A stretch of DNA of 64,000 nucleotides from Shewanella vesiculosa (GCF_021560015.1 NZ_CP073588.1:2852001-2916000); one strand, 5' to 3'; positions 46,460-56,920 are shown, numbered from the stretch's first letter. Notes: generated by a model from the sequence alone, not told the origin. Numbers and translations are program-made.

Positions 46460-47201
46460 ATGAGAGTCCCACGCATTTTTCAGCCCCAAGACAATTTACA
46501 GCAAGGGCAAACACTTCAATTAGATGAAGATGGTGTTGCTCATATCGGCCGAGTATTGCGAATGGGAATGGGCGATCACATCAGTTTGTTTAATGGTGAC
46601 GGTAATGATTACTTAGCCGAGATTATTGAAACCAGTAAGAAATCTATCACTGTCACGCTATTGAGTTGTGAAAAAAACTACAGTGAATCGCCATTAAACT
46701 TACACTTAGGCCAGGTGATTTCACGTGGTGACCGCATGGAATTTACCGTTCAAAAATCGGTTGAGCTTGGCGTAACCACTATTACGCCGTTATTTTCCGA
46801 TCGTTGTGGTGTCAAACTGAGTGGTGAGCGTTTAGAGAAAAAAACTGCAGCAATGGCAAAAAATTGTGGTCAGTGCTTGTGAACAATCTGGCCGCAGTAT
46901 CGTACCTATTGTTCGCCCGGCAATGACATTGGCACAGTGGTGTGCAGAACCCACTGAAGCATTAAAACTGAATTTGCATCCAAGGGCTTCACATGGCATT
47001 AATGGCTTACAGTTAGACGGCCAACATCAAAGAGTAAGATTACTCATTGGCCCAGAAGGCGGTTTATCTGACGAAGAAATTGCCATGACAGAAACCCAGC
47101 ATTTTACCGATATTTTATTAGGCCCTAGGGTGCTGCGTACAGAAACTGCATCATTGACTGCCATTACGGCATTACAAGTTAAATTTGGCGATATTGGTTA
47201 A
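46460..47201 (+). pseudogene. rsmE: 16S rRNA m3U1498 methyltransferase RsmE, frameshifted at an A7 run
   Basis: RsmE is a SPOUT methyltransferase. The 5' part (46460-46882) starts MRVPRIFQPQDNLQQGQTLQ and holds the PUA-like domain up to LEKK. The 3' part (in frame from about 46848 to 47201) holds [33 protein letters not shown] and [11 protein letters not shown], the knot and SAM site. The frame is lost at seven A (46838-46844). With six A, it reads [18 protein letters not shown] and gives a normal RsmE of about 246 residues. rsmE is normally conserved, so a sequence error is the simplest explanation. The gene sits between endA and gshB as usual. Confidence 0.88.
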
Positions 47202-47240
47202 CATACCGATACCTCTCTGCACATTATTAAGGATACACAC

Positions 47241-48194
47241 ATGATTAAGCTCGGCATTGTTATGGACCCTATTAGCGACATTAATATCAAAAAAGACTCG
47301 AGCTTCGCGATGTTATTAGAAGCGCAAGCAAGAGGCTACCAATTGTTCTACATGGAAATGCATGATCTTGCTATGGTCAACGGCAAGGCCATGGCCAACA
47401 TGCGTGAATTATCAGTTAAGCAAGATGCTAGTCAATGGTTTACCTTAGGCGAGTCCGTCGATACTCCGCTAGCAGAACTTGATGTTATTTTAATGCGTAA
47501 AGATCCACCGTTCGATACTGAATTTATCTATGCCACTTATATGCTTGAACGTGCAGAAGAAGAAGGCGTATTAATCGTTAACAAACCACAAAGCTTACGC
47601 GATGCCAATGAAAAATTGTTTACCGCATGGTTTTCTGAGTTTACCCCAGACACTATTGTGACTCGTGATGCTAAACGTATCCGAGCCTTCCACCAGCTAA
47701 AACAAGACATCATTTTAAAACCATTAGATGGCATGGGTGGCACCTCGATTTTCCGTGTGAAAAAAGATGATCCTAACGTGGGAGTGATTATCGAAACCTT
47801 AACCAGTTATGGTCAACAATACGCAATGGCTCAGGCATTTATCCCAGAAATCACTCAAGGCGATAAGCGGATTTTAGTGGTTGACGGTGAACCAGTACCT
47901 TATGCACTTGCGCGTATTCCGATGAAAGGTGAAACCCGTGGCAACCTAGCCGCTGGTGGCAGTGGTGTGGCTCAACCATTATCAGAAAGTGATTGGAAAA
48001 TTGCTCGGGCAATTGGTCCAGAATTGAAAAAACGTGGCCTTATTTTTGTCGGCTTGGACGTCATCGGCGATAAATTAACTGAAATCAATGTGACCAGCCC
48101 AACCTGCATTAAAGAAATCGAAGCAGCATTTGACGTTAGCATTACTGGTATGCTCATGGATGCCATCGAAGCCCGTATAAGCCAGCAAAAATAG
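47241..48194 (+). CDS. gshB: Glutathione synthetase
   Basis: This enzyme joins gamma-glutamylcysteine and glycine with ATP, 317 residues as for E. coli GshB. It has MIKLGIVMDPISDINIKKDS, the MRKDPPFDTEFIYATYML segment, the ATP-grasp parts (ILKPLDGMGGTSIFRV, GDKRILVVDGEPVPYALARI) and the final INVTSPTCIKEIE. ATG has AAGGA upstream. It is 39 bases after rsmE, so co-transcribed, as in enterics. Confidence 0.96.
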   Translation: MIKLGIVMDPISDINIKKDSSFAMLLEAQARGYQLFYMEMHDLAMVNGKAMANMRELSVKQDASQWFTLGESVDTPLAELDVILMRKDPPFDTEFIYATYMLERAEEEGVLIVNKPQSLRDANEKLFTAWFSEFTPDTIVTRDAKRIRAFHQLKQDIILKPLDGMGGTSIFRVKKDDPNVGVIIETLTSYGQQYAMAQAFIPEITQGDKRILVVDGEPVPYALARIPMKGETRGNLAAGGSGVAQPLSESDWKIARAIGPELKKRGLIFVGLDVIGDKLTEINVTSPTCIKEIEAAFDVSITGMLMDAIEARISQQK

Positions 48195-48202
48195 GATTAT
48201 TC

Positions 48203-49555
48203 ATGCATTATTTATCTATCTACACAAAAATAGTCAGTAGATTAATATTGGTATCCAGTTTGATTATAACTGGAGCAATGGCTGATGAAGTCATAGTGTC
48301 CCCTACTGTAGACAGCGCCGTAAGCAATAATGTGCCAACGGTCGGTCCATCAAGACCGAAAAATATTATCATTATGATTGGCGATGGTATGGGACCGGCG
48401 TACACCACAGCCTACCGTTATTACAAAGATAATCCTGAGACCGAAGAGATTGAACAAACGGTTTTTGATCGTTTACTTGTGGGGATGGCAAGCACCTACC
48501 CAGCCTCTGTAAGCGGTTATGTTACCGATTCAGCAGCATCAGCAACTGCGTTATCAACTGGGGTTAAAAGTTATAATGGAGCCATTGCCGTTGATATCGA
48601 AAAACGTCCGCTGACCACCTTAATGGAAAAAGCCAAAACATTAGGTTTATCAACTGGCGTAGCTGTTACCTCGCAAGTCAACCATGCAACACCAGCGGCA
48701 TTTCTGGCTCATAATGAAAGCCGTCGAAATTATATTGATATTGCAGAGGCTTATTTAAGCTCAGATGCAGATGTGATTCTTGGTGGGGGCCAGCAATATT
48801 TCACCCCAACACTACTTGAGCAGTTTAGCGCTAAAGGTTATCAACACATTACTGAATTCGCCCAGCTTGAATCGGTTACTAAACCAAAAGTATTAGGGCT
48901 ATTTGCTGATGTCCAGTTACCTTGGGTAATTAACGATAACCAAGCGCATAACCTGAGTCATATGACCCAGAAAGCCCTAGATTTACTGTCACAAAATAAC
49001 CAAGGGTTTGTGTTATTAGTAGAGGGTAGCTTAATTGATTGGGCTGGCCACAGTAACGATATTGCTACGGCCATGGGTGAAATGGATGAATTTGCTTCAG
49101 CAATTGAAGTGGTTGAACAATTTGTTCGTCAAAGTAAAAACACGCTTATGGTGGTAACAGCTGATCATAATACTGGTGGGTTATCTATTGGCGCAAATGA
49201 CAAATATGAGTGGAATCCACAGGTGCTACATAAGGTTAAAGCCAGCCCAGATGCAATTGCTACGTGCGCGATTGCTGAAGATAACTGGCAGCCTTTAACC
49301 GCAACACTTTTGGGTTTTACTCCAAGCGACGCACAATACAGCCAATTACAAGCAGCTCGCATGCAAGGTAACGAACCACTGTCTGTCGCACTGCGTAAAT
49401 TAATTGATATTCAGTCTAATACCGGTTGGACAACTGGCGGACATACCGCGATGGATGTTCAAGTATTCGCTGCAGGCCCTGGCGCAAGGTTGTTTAGCGG
49501 CCATCAAGACAACATTGATATCGCGACTAAAATGTTTAGCCTATTACCACAATAG
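48203..49555 (+). CDS. phoA: Alkaline phosphatase (PhoA family)
   Basis: This periplasmic phosphomonoesterase, 450 residues, has a signal peptide (about 1-27, ending AMA). Metal site IIIMIGDGMGPAYTTAYR, the nucleophile in VTDSAASATALSTGVK (S110), and the metal ligands VTADHNTGG and GWTTGGHTAMDV are present. It starts 8 bases after the gshB stop, so readthrough is likely. A role in phosphate scavenging is inferred; no Pho box is seen because the gene lacks its own long leader. Confidence 0.92.
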   Translation: MHYLSIYTKIVSRLILVSSLIITGAMADEVIVSPTVDSAVSNNVPTVGPSRPKNIIIMIGDGMGPAYTTAYRYYKDNPETEEIEQTVFDRLLVGMASTYPASVSGYVTDSAASATALSTGVKSYNGAIAVDIEKRPLTTLMEKAKTLGLSTGVAVTSQVNHATPAAFLAHNESRRNYIDIAEAYLSSDADVILGGGQQYFTPTLLEQFSAKGYQHITEFAQLESVTKPKVLGLFADVQLPWVINDNQAHNLSHMTQKALDLLSQNNQGFVLLVEGSLIDWAGHSNDIATAMGEMDEFASAIEVVEQFVRQSKNTLMVVTADHNTGGLSIGANDKYEWNPQVLHKVKASPDAIATCAIAEDNWQPLTATLLGFTPSDAQYSQLQAARMQGNEPLSVALRKLIDIQSNTGWTTGGHTAMDVQVFAAGPGARLFSGHQDNIDIATKMFSLLPQ

Positions 49556-49673
49556 AGATAAATACCTTAATCAATGCCGAACGACGATGACCCACACAAT
49601 CCCCGCCCTTATCAGCGGGGATTGTGTTAATATCAGCGTGTTTACCTTATCACTAGCATTATGAGCAACTGAC

Positions 49674-50711
49674 GTGTTAACAAATCCTTCTCAAGCCTTA
49701 ATCAGAAACAGCCACTATTTTGAAAAGCAAAATGTGTTAGTGCTTAATTATGAAGCTGATACTTTTGCACATCAATGTCTTGAGTTTGCTCATCATGTTA
49801 CCGCCCTAGCGTTGGATTTTAATCATCACCTGATATTGTCCTCTTGTACCAATGACAAATTACAGTGCTATTTTGGTCATCAATTACCTGATTCACTCGC
49901 AAGTTCAAAATTTGATAGTGTGATTATTTATTTTCCCAAAGCTAAACCGTTAATGGGCTATTTACTGCAACTAGCTGCGCAGCATTTATCTATTGATGGC
50001 CAGCTGATCATTGTCGGTGAAAATAAAGGGGGAATAAAGTCGATTGCTAAGCTCACACCTGATTATTACTCGCCACCAATCAAACAAGATAATGCCCGCC
50101 ATTGTCTAGTGTATGTCAGTTATTTAACCCAAGCAGCGCCAGCATTAACCCTTAGTGATTGGGTAAGCCAGTACTCACTAGAGACTCCGCAAGGGCAATT
50201 ACAGATTTGTAATCTTGTTGGTGTATTTAGCGAAAAACGTCTCGATCAGGGCACTGAATTATTACTGTCGCATTTACCAGAAAATTTACACGGCAGAGTT
50301 CTCGACTTTGGTTGTGGTGCAGGGGTCATTACAGCGGCGTTACTCAAAGCTAACCCGACGCTAACTATTGAATGTATTGATATCAATGCGATGGCACTAC
50401 TCTCATGCGAATTAACCCTTGCAGCCAATAATATGCGCGCAAAAATTTACCCTTCAGACGGATTCAATCAAATTGTCGGTAAATTTGACGGTATTATCTC
50501 CAACCCACCGTTTCATGATGGGTTAACCAACACTACAGATATCGCCACACAATTTGTCCAACAAAGCGCAACTCGACTAACCAGCAAAGGCATATGGCAA
50601 ATTGTCGCTAATCGCCACTTACCTTATTCAGAGACTATTGCGACTCATTTTGGCAAAGTAGAAGTGTTAGCTGAAAACAATAAATATAAGCTATATTCCC
50701 ATCAAGGTTAA
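49674..50711 (+). CDS. rsmC: 16S rRNA (guanine-1207-N2)-methyltransferase RsmC
   Basis: This 345-residue enzyme has the RsmC duplicated methyltransferase fold. An N-terminal catalytically dead domain (about 1-165) is followed by a C-terminal one with [17 protein letters not shown] (SAM site), and SNPPFHDGL (around residue 277) as the N2-guanine methylase motif. The start is GTG at 49674. The sequence [14 protein letters not shown] also matches. Separate unit, 118 bases from the phosphatase. Confidence 0.93.
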   Translation: MLTNPSQALIRNSHYFEKQNVLVLNYEADTFAHQCLEFAHHVTALALDFNHHLILSSCTNDKLQCYFGHQLPDSLASSKFDSVIIYFPKAKPLMGYLLQLAAQHLSIDGQLIIVGENKGGIKSIAKLTPDYYSPPIKQDNARHCLVYVSYLTQAAPALTLSDWVSQYSLETPQGQLQICNLVGVFSEKRLDQGTELLLSHLPENLHGRVLDFGCGAGVITAALLKANPTLTIECIDINAMALLSCELTLAANNMRAKIYPSDGFNQIVGKFDGIISNPPFHDGLTNTTDIATQFVQQSATRLTSKGIWQIVANRHLPYSETIATHFGKVEVLAENNKYKLYSHQG

Positions 50712-50905
50712 TCCCTCCTAAAAGCCCGCCAAATCTCACCTCAACTGGCTTAGTTCATGGGCAGCAAAGCTCATTACGGCTGGAATTACAGCTAAATATC
50801 AGCTAAATTAACGAAAAGGCAAAATAACGCACATTTTCGGCTTTGTTTCGTTGGTATGGTACTGGCGTCTAATGACCGAATATAAAAATAAAAATAAAGG
50901 ATGTT

Positions 50906-52573
50906 ATGTTAACGCCATCACTCGTCACATTAAGTGCAGATAAAAGCAAAGCGGAATTACGTATAATTCCCAATACCCATGGCCCCGTGTCTGAGGATGA
51001 TATTAATGCCTTGCTGACACAGGCTGATTTTACGATGTTATTTCCGATTATCCCCGCGATTAATAAAGCCGTATCTGAAGTCAATGCACTTTGTGGCCAA
51101 ACGCCTGGCGGACACGAACTCTTTTTTACGATTGCCGAGCGCAAAGATGGCTCTGTGAGCATCAGTGTCAGTGACGATAAAATGCAAGCAAGCATGAAAA
51201 TCACTTCAGCCTGGGGCGGCAAAGATATCACCCTACCAGACATACTGAATACCCTGAAAACTCAAAAAATCAAAATGGGACTCAGCAAACCTAAGATTAT
51301 GGCATTGATACAGCGTTTATCGATATTGCCCCCAGGTGAAACCTGTGAGGGGATCATAGCCTCAGGTAAGGTAGCCGTTAATGGCGAAGATGCAATATTA
51401 ACCCGTAAAGTTGCCTTAGCTCGCGAGCGTCTATTGCAACCACAAGAACGCGAAGACGGCTCTGTCGATATGCGTGATTTAGGCTCACTGATTACCGTCA
51501 AACCCAACGATGTATTAATGATTAAAACGCCATTAACGACAGGGACTCCGGGATTTAATATCCACGGTGATGTACTGCAACAAATTCCAGGTAAAGATAA
51601 ATCCATGGAGCCCGGCACTGGCGCGAGCTTTCATCCTCAAGATCCCAACCAACTCATCGCCACCGTTCCTGGTCAGCCAGTGGAAAACCGTACTGGCATG
51701 CAAGTTGACGATATTCTGCAAATTAAAGATGTTGATGTTCGCTGTGGCCACGTTAATTTTAAAGGCAGTATATTAATTACCGGTGATGTGCACGAAGGTA
51801 TGGAAGTTAAAGCCAGCGGTGATGTCACCGTGATGGGCTTTGTTGAGTCTGCCACTATTGAAGCTCAAGGTGATGTGATTGTCAGTAAGGGTGTTATTGG
51901 TCGCTTGATTAAAGAGCATGAACTGAGTACTAAAATTAAAGCTACCGGACAGATTTGTGCCCAATTTGTACAATATTCACAACTAGAGGCCCAAGGCAAT
52001 ATTTTGGTCACCAAGCAGTTGCTTCACAGTCATTCGACATCTGGTGACACTATAACGGTCAGCGATGCCCAAGGAAAACGAGGTGACTTGGTCGGCGGCA
52101 TTGCCACTGCTGCTAAAGGAATTAGAGCTATTGCATTTGGCGCTACGGCCAGTACTAAAACCGAACTGTTTTGTGCTATGCATCAAGGTGAGTTAAAGCA
52201 AGAGCTTAAAGAATTAGATGACAGTATCAAAGGCATGGTTGTCGCGAGCTTAGAGTTAGAGGCGAGATTGCGTAAACTACCGCCTAAAGCGGAATGGCAA
52301 AGTGATGCTGGCATGATTGAACAAGTTAAAATGATGCTCGAGCAAAAAAATCAGATGGATGCTGAACGTATTAAAGAAGAAGTTGAATATACACAACACC
52401 TTAATGAAGTTGAAAACTATTACAATAATTATGTTATTCAAGCTGAAAAACACATATTCATCAACGTCGAGATCCACATTGGCAATGCATTTAATCGCAC
52501 CCAACGTGAACATGGTCCGTGCATTGCCAAAAACGTCAATCAAGAAATATCATTCGATTACAGCAATCGCTAG
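50906..52573 (+). CDS. DUF342 / FapA family protein
   Basis: This 555-residue protein matches FapA (flagellar assembly protein A, DUF342). There is an N-terminal domain (about 1-235), a right-handed beta-helix of short repeats (about 240-410: GHVNFKGSILITGDVHEGME, KASGDVTVMGFVESATIEAQ, GDVIVSKGVIGR) and a coiled-coil C-terminus (about 425-520). In Vibrio, FapA affects flagellar gene expression, but many Shewanella DUF342 proteins are uncharacterised. Signal peptide absent, so cytosolic. A DUF4144 gene follows. Confidence 0.8.
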   Translation: MLTPSLVTLSADKSKAELRIIPNTHGPVSEDDINALLTQADFTMLFPIIPAINKAVSEVNALCGQTPGGHELFFTIAERKDGSVSISVSDDKMQASMKITSAWGGKDITLPDILNTLKTQKIKMGLSKPKIMALIQRLSILPPGETCEGIIASGKVAVNGEDAILTRKVALARERLLQPQEREDGSVDMRDLGSLITVKPNDVLMIKTPLTTGTPGFNIHGDVLQQIPGKDKSMEPGTGASFHPQDPNQLIATVPGQPVENRTGMQVDDILQIKDVDVRCGHVNFKGSILITGDVHEGMEVKASGDVTVMGFVESATIEAQGDVIVSKGVIGRLIKEHELSTKIKATGQICAQFVQYSQLEAQGNILVTKQLLHSHSTSGDTITVSDAQGKRGDLVGGIATAAKGIRAIAFGATASTKTELFCAMHQGELKQELKELDDSIKGMVVASLELEARLRKLPPKAEWQSDAGMIEQVKMMLEQKNQMDAERIKEEVEYTQHLNEVENYYNNYVIQAEKHIFINVEIHIGNAFNRTQREHGPCIAKNVNQEISFDYSNR

Positions 52574-52611
52574 CGAATTCAACACAGCAAATATAGGTAG
52601 AAATATACACT

Positions 52612-52986
52612 ATGCAACCAGTACATTGGCCTGCAATACTCAAGTTTGATCAAGATGATGAGTTAATGTACCTAGTTAATCATCAAGATTGGTTAAGCTT
52701 TATTTGTGCAAATCAATTTACCCTTGATGCTAACGATAAACTTATCGATAGTGTAGGTCATGTCTATGGTATTCAAACACAATCGCAACAGCTCGCATCA
52801 GTGAATAGCTGCGTGGCAGAGCTGCCTTCGTTGCTCAAGCTCGGTGATGATATGAGTGTATTACAACTATTGCCTCTTGTTCGTCAGTATGGCCAATTTC
52901 AAGGCCATTGCTGCAGCTCAAAAATTATCTTTACCACCATTGAACAAGGTATCGCGACTGTAGCTGAGTTAGAGCAGCTCTATTAA
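52612..52986 (+). CDS. DUF4144 family small protein
   Basis: This 124-residue soluble protein begins QPVHWPAILKFDQDDELMYL and continues with DWLSFICANQF and DSVGHVYGIQ, which I match by eye to DUF4144 of Shewanella and Vibrio. No catalytic motif is seen and the function is unknown. It starts 38 bases after the DUF342 stop and may be co-transcribed. The ribosome-binding site is weak. Confidence 0.6.
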   Translation: MQPVHWPAILKFDQDDELMYLVNHQDWLSFICANQFTLDANDKLIDSVGHVYGIQTQSQQLASVNSCVAELPSLLKLGDDMSVLQLLPLVRQYGQFQGHCCSSKIIFTTIEQGIATVAELEQLY

Positions 52987-53185
52987 ACCCGCTCTCCTAA
53001 ATAAGACCTTTACCACCTACTCATTGACGCCATCATGGTTAAGTTAAACACTTATCCTTGATGGCCTTTGTTAAATAAGTCAAAACTAAAATTAACCAAT
53101 ATAATGGCCTCCCCCATTGAGCAACACCCATCGCTCTGGCAAAATGCCCTCTATGCTCACAGCTCTTAACCCCTGAGAATCCTTA

Positions 53186-54313
53186 ATGGAATTACTAAAT
53201 ATTGAATGTCTAGGTAAACGTTTGCGACTAGAAGGCTCGATTGCGGGTTGGCAGCAACTTTATTGGGACAATCAGCTAGTATCACAAAAGTCTGCCAGTG
53301 CCACCGACCAAGCCTTTCACATCCATTCATTTGAACTGACCAGGCAAACATCTATCGCGACTGAAACCGAAAATACAAGCGCGAATGTAAGTGTCACGCC
53401 ACTCCCAGTACGATTAGAAATCGATGTTAACTGGCAACCATTTCAACTTGATTATTGTTTGTTAATTGATGATGAGTCCATTACTCAAGGACAACGTACA
53501 GTTAAAGATATTGAGCGTCAAACACCTGAAATTGCCGTGGTAAAAAACCAAAAAATCAGTGTTGTAGGCCTTGCCTCACTAGGTTTTAAACTGCTAAAAA
53601 GCGCTAAGGTAGTTAAGGTTCTTTTTGCAGGAGCCAGTGTTGCCGCCTATTCTTGGCTATTTTCATTTCAATTTGCCTTAGCCCTTATCGGTTGCTTAGT
53701 GTTTCATGAATATGGTCATATTAGAGCGATGAAACATTTCGGCATGAAAACCAAAGGGATCTATTTAATCCCTTTTGTTGGCGGTTTAGCCTTGAGCGAT
53801 GAGCGGATCAACACCCGTTGGCAAGACGTGTATATTTCAATAATGGGCCCCACTTTTGGGCTGATTTTATCGATTATCTGTGTCGGACTTTATTGGATAA
53901 CAGGTAACGTATTCTTTGCCGGATTAGCGGCATTTAATGCTCTGCTGAACCTGTTTAATTTATTGCCTATTTTACCTCTCGATGGCGGACATATATTAAA
54001 AAGCATTAGCTTTTCGATGAACAGCTTGATTGGCCTCATCGCCTGCATTTTAGGCGCGGCCATAGGCGTCTTCATTAGCTACAGCTTAGGCTTGGCTTTA
54101 CTCGGTTTTTTATTGCTGATTGGCAGTGTCGAGATTATCTTTGAGTGGCGCGGACGACATCAGAGCCACTTATTACCTTTAGATCGCTATGGACAGATTT
54201 TCTCTACTATATGGTATTTGCTCACAGTGGCAGGTTTAGTGGGCATTATTTGGTACTTTGCAGGCTCTGGCGATGAAATGTTAGCTATTCCATTGCAAAT
54301 TCTGGGTAGTTAG
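53186..54313 (+). CDS. Site-2 protease-type (M50) membrane protein
   Basis: This 375-residue membrane protein has an N-terminal soluble domain (about 1-140) and then a membrane domain. Zinc motif H-E-x-x-H is in LVFHEYGHIRAMKHFG (about residue 174-178), and the third ligand is in LPILPLDGGHILKS. These are the S2P family marks (intramembrane metalloprotease). The substrate is unknown; there is no anti-sigma or sigma gene beside it. It has its own upstream region and a terminator. Confidence 0.85.
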   Translation: MELLNIECLGKRLRLEGSIAGWQQLYWDNQLVSQKSASATDQAFHIHSFELTRQTSIATETENTSANVSVTPLPVRLEIDVNWQPFQLDYCLLIDDESITQGQRTVKDIERQTPEIAVVKNQKISVVGLASLGFKLLKSAKVVKVLFAGASVAAYSWLFSFQFALALIGCLVFHEYGHIRAMKHFGMKTKGIYLIPFVGGLALSDERINTRWQDVYISIMGPTFGLILSIICVGLYWITGNVFFAGLAAFNALLNLFNLLPILPLDGGHILKSISFSMNSLIGLIACILGAAIGVFISYSLGLALLGFLLLIGSVEIIFEWRGRHQSHLLPLDRYGQIFSTIWYLLTVAGLVGIIWYFAGSGDEMLAIPLQILGS

Positions 54314-54363
54314 TCCTATTGCCTGAATACCAATAAAACCTAGTCTGATGACTGACCACATAC

Positions 54364-54390
54364 AAACGCCTGCATATTGCAGGCGTTTTT
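54364..54390 (+). terminator. Terminator after the M50 protease gene
   Basis: Stem aaacgcctgca/tgcaggcgttt with loop tat is followed by T. It may also serve the converging amidohydrolase gene. Confidence 0.88.
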
Positions 54391-54405
54391 ATTTGAATAT
54401 CTCTT

Positions 54406-55524
54406 TTATACTGAGGGTAAAGCAAATACCTTGGTCATGACTTTATACAACTCAGTACCTTGGTGAACTGAGGCGGAGGCAAAATGTAAAATCGGCACGC
54501 AATCCATGGGCAAACTAATCGCTTGAAAAGCCTGATCAGTGCCATAAAGGTCAATACGTAAAATGTTGACCAATGGCTGCCCTGCAGCTAATGGCTCACC
54601 GACTACAGCACAATATTCAATCAAGCCCGCTTTAGGTGCATGAAACTTTTTATAGTCTCGTAAATAACAAGCAAATCGCGCCATTTTCGCTGGGCTAACG
54701 TTCTCAGCTATCACCCCGCGATAGCTTAAATAAGCCAATATACCTTTAGCATCCACGAGTGCGTCATCAAGATCAATCCGTTCTTGGCTGGCAAGCTCTA
54801 AGGTAAATGCCGACACGGGTACCGAAAAATCTCGGCCCTGGCTCGCTGCATATTGAGTTAATTGCCACCATGGACAAAATGTAGCTTCATCCATCGCGCC
54901 ACCAAAACTATTGGGGATAACGAGGGTATAGGGTATTGAAAAATATCTCGCGGCATCGATATCATACTCAGGACAATAAAGATGTTTACACGATTTAGGG
55001 CCAGTATGTAAATCAAGCACTATGTCGGCTTGGTGCGCCATGGTCTGTAAATTTACCGCCAGACGATGACCTGTTGAGATCCCAAAAGGTTGCGCTAAGC
55101 GCTTTTGGCATGCTTCCACTAACATCGAGCGATAAGCCTGAAACAAAGCGTTATCGGTTAAATGTTGGTGTTCGCGATACCAAGCTTGAACATCGACTTG
55201 GTGATCAAAATACTCTCGATTCCAATTAACACCTGTAATAGGGTCAAATCGTCCTAAGGTAAACTCGCCACTCTTCTGATTAATTCCTAGCGGATTAGCT
55301 AATGGCGCAAAGGTAATATTACCTAACACCTGATAACCTTCCAACAAGGTCATCAGTTGATAAATTACCGCATTGCCCTGCACTTCTGCGCCATGAACAT
55401 TGGCCTGAATATAGGCACTAGGCGCAGAACTATCACTACCAATGAATGAATATAGCGGCACTGTCAATGCTTGCCCAGTCGCCAACTCCCCGACCTGTAC
55501 AGACGATTGGATTGCTTTAGTCAT
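54406..55524 (-). CDS. Succinylglutamate desuccinylase/aspartoacylase-family (M14) amidohydrolase
   Basis: This 372-residue zinc carboxypeptidase-fold enzyme has the metal ligands in ANVHGAEVQGNAVIYQ (H and E) and the His of VLDLHTGPKSC, with a catalytic Glu in FTLELASQERIDLDD. Such enzymes remove an acyl group from an N-acyl amino acid. I choose ATG at 55524, one base after the lysC stop, over a frame extending into lysC. Coupling to lysC under a lysine riboswitch suggests a link to lysine or diaminopimelate metabolism, but the substrate is not known. Confidence 0.82.
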   Translation of the reverse strand: MTKAIQSSVQVGELATGQALTVPLYSFIGSDSSAPSAYIQANVHGAEVQGNAVIYQLMTLLEGYQVLGNITFAPLANPLGINQKSGEFTLGRFDPITGVNWNREYFDHQVDVQAWYREHQHLTDNALFQAYRSMLVEACQKRLAQPFGISTGHRLAVNLQTMAHQADIVLDLHTGPKSCKHLYCPEYDIDAARYFSIPYTLVIPNSFGGAMDEATFCPWWQLTQYAASQGRDFSVPVSAFTLELASQERIDLDDALVDAKGILAYLSYRGVIAENVSPAKMARFACYLRDYKKFHAPKAGLIEYCAVVGEPLAAGQPLVNILRIDLYGTDQAFQAISLPMDCVPILHFASASVHQGTELYKVMTKVFALPSV

Positions 55525-55525
55525 C

Positions 55526-56920
55526 TCAACACTCAAACAGATTTTGATGTAAGGCATTAACCACTTGCGCCGCCTCAGATTCAGCCACCAACACACATAA
55601 ATTATGTGGGCTAGCACCTTGACAAATCATCCGCACATTATGGTTTTCAAGCACTTTAAACACCCGGCTACAAATACCTGCCGTCGAGGCGATACGATTA
55701 CCAATAATGGCGATTAAGGCTAAATTTTCTTCAACTCTGACACGACAATGCTGCGATAGCTCTTGTAATAACGATTCGCTTAATAATCCTTGCCCACTAG
55801 AATCAGAACCCGTTTTATCCAGCGTTAGCGATACGTTTACTTCAGAAGTGGTGATTAAATCAACCGATATTTTATGCCTTGCTAAGGTTGCAAACGTTTC
55901 TGCTAAAAAGCCTTGAGCATGCAACATTTGTAAACTATGAAGATTCAATAAAGTTTGATCGCGGCGCAATGCAACGGCTCTAAAAACAGGGGTATCTTCC
56001 ACTTGATGACGGATCCAAGTCCCCCCCATTTCAGGTGCTTTACTGGATCCTACAAACACCTGAATTTTTTGTCTAACTGCCGGTAAAATGGTCGCAGGAT
56101 GCAATACTTTAGCGCCGAAGGTGGCCATCTCAGCCGCTTCATTAAAACTAATTTCTGCAATAGGGCGAGCATTAGGCGCCAGTCGAGGGTCAGTGGTATA
56201 AATTCCGGCAACATCAGTCCAAATTTCAACCGCTGTAGCACAGAGGGCTTCAGCAAGTAGAGCTGCAGAATAATCACTGCCTCCACGGCCTAATGTCGTG
56301 GTTTTACCACTGTCATCTGCGCCAATGAAACCTTGAGTGACAATGACATAACGTGCAAGTAACGGCTGTAAAAAATCACCTGACAATGTTGCTATAGCTT
56401 CAATTTGTGGTTCTGCACGGCCAAAATGACTGTCGGTACGTAACACTTGACGTACATCAAAATGATCGGATGCGGTGCCTTTTTCACGGATAACGGCTGA
56501 AAATAAAATCGAAGAACATTGCTCGCCCGTCGACAGTAATTCGTCCATCACCGCTTTGCTACGATCCAGCTCTAGCGATTCACTTAATACCGACATCCGG
56601 CTGAGAATTTTATCAATGCTGGCGGCCACGTCTTGAGGACGTCCTAATTCGTCTAGGATCGCATATTGAATTTTGGCGATTTGCTTAAGCAATATCAAAC
56701 GACGTTCATCATTAACATTAGCTTGGGTTAGCTCTACTAATAAGTTAGTCACACCGCTGGAGGCGCTCACCACCACCAGACGAGTAGCAGGATTCGCCAA
56801 AACGATATCGGCACAACGACTCATAGAGGCATAGTCAGCCACTGACGTGCCACCAAATTTGGCAACCACTAATTCTGAGCGATGACTCTCAGGCGCAACA
56901 TTATCTGGGGCAAGGTTCAT
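55526..56920 (-). CDS. lysC: Lysine-sensitive aspartokinase III
   Basis: This enzyme phosphorylates aspartate, the first step of the Asp-family pathway. The 464-residue form starts at ATG 56920 (MNLAPDNVAPE), with GGAGG seven bases upstream; ATG at 56953 is in frame but has no RBS. Kinase motif VAKFGGTSVADY, TTLGRGGSDYSAALLAEAL, IYTTDPRLAPNARPI, and a C-terminal ACT pair (about 310-464: ISVDLITTSEVNVSLT, LIAIIGNRIASTAGI). Length and ACT layout fit LysC. A lysine riboswitch in its leader supports the assignment. The M14 gene follows with one base between. Confidence 0.94.
   Translation of the reverse strand: MNLAPDNVAPESHRSELVVAKFGGTSVADYASMSRCADIVLANPATRLVVVSASSGVTNLLVELTQANVNDERRLILLKQIAKIQYAILDELGRPQDVAASIDKILSRMSVLSESLELDRSKAVMDELLSTGEQCSSILFSAVIREKGTASDHFDVRQVLRTDSHFGRAEPQIEAIATLSGDFLQPLLARYVIVTQGFIGADDSGKTTTLGRGGSDYSAALLAEALCATAVEIWTDVAGIYTTDPRLAPNARPIAEISFNEAAEMATFGAKVLHPATILPAVRQKIQVFVGSSKAPEMGGTWIRHQVEDTPVFRAVALRRDQTLLNLHSLQMLHAQGFLAETFATLARHKISVDLITTSEVNVSLTLDKTGSDSSGQGLLSESLLQELSQHCRVRVEENLALIAIIGNRIASTAGICSRVFKVLENHNVRMICQGASPHNLCVLVAESEAAQVVNALHQNLFEC

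Noticed and set aside
46866..47201. 3' part of rsmE as an independent gene
   Set aside because: It has no RBS and is the C-terminal half of RsmE; the A7 run explains the split.
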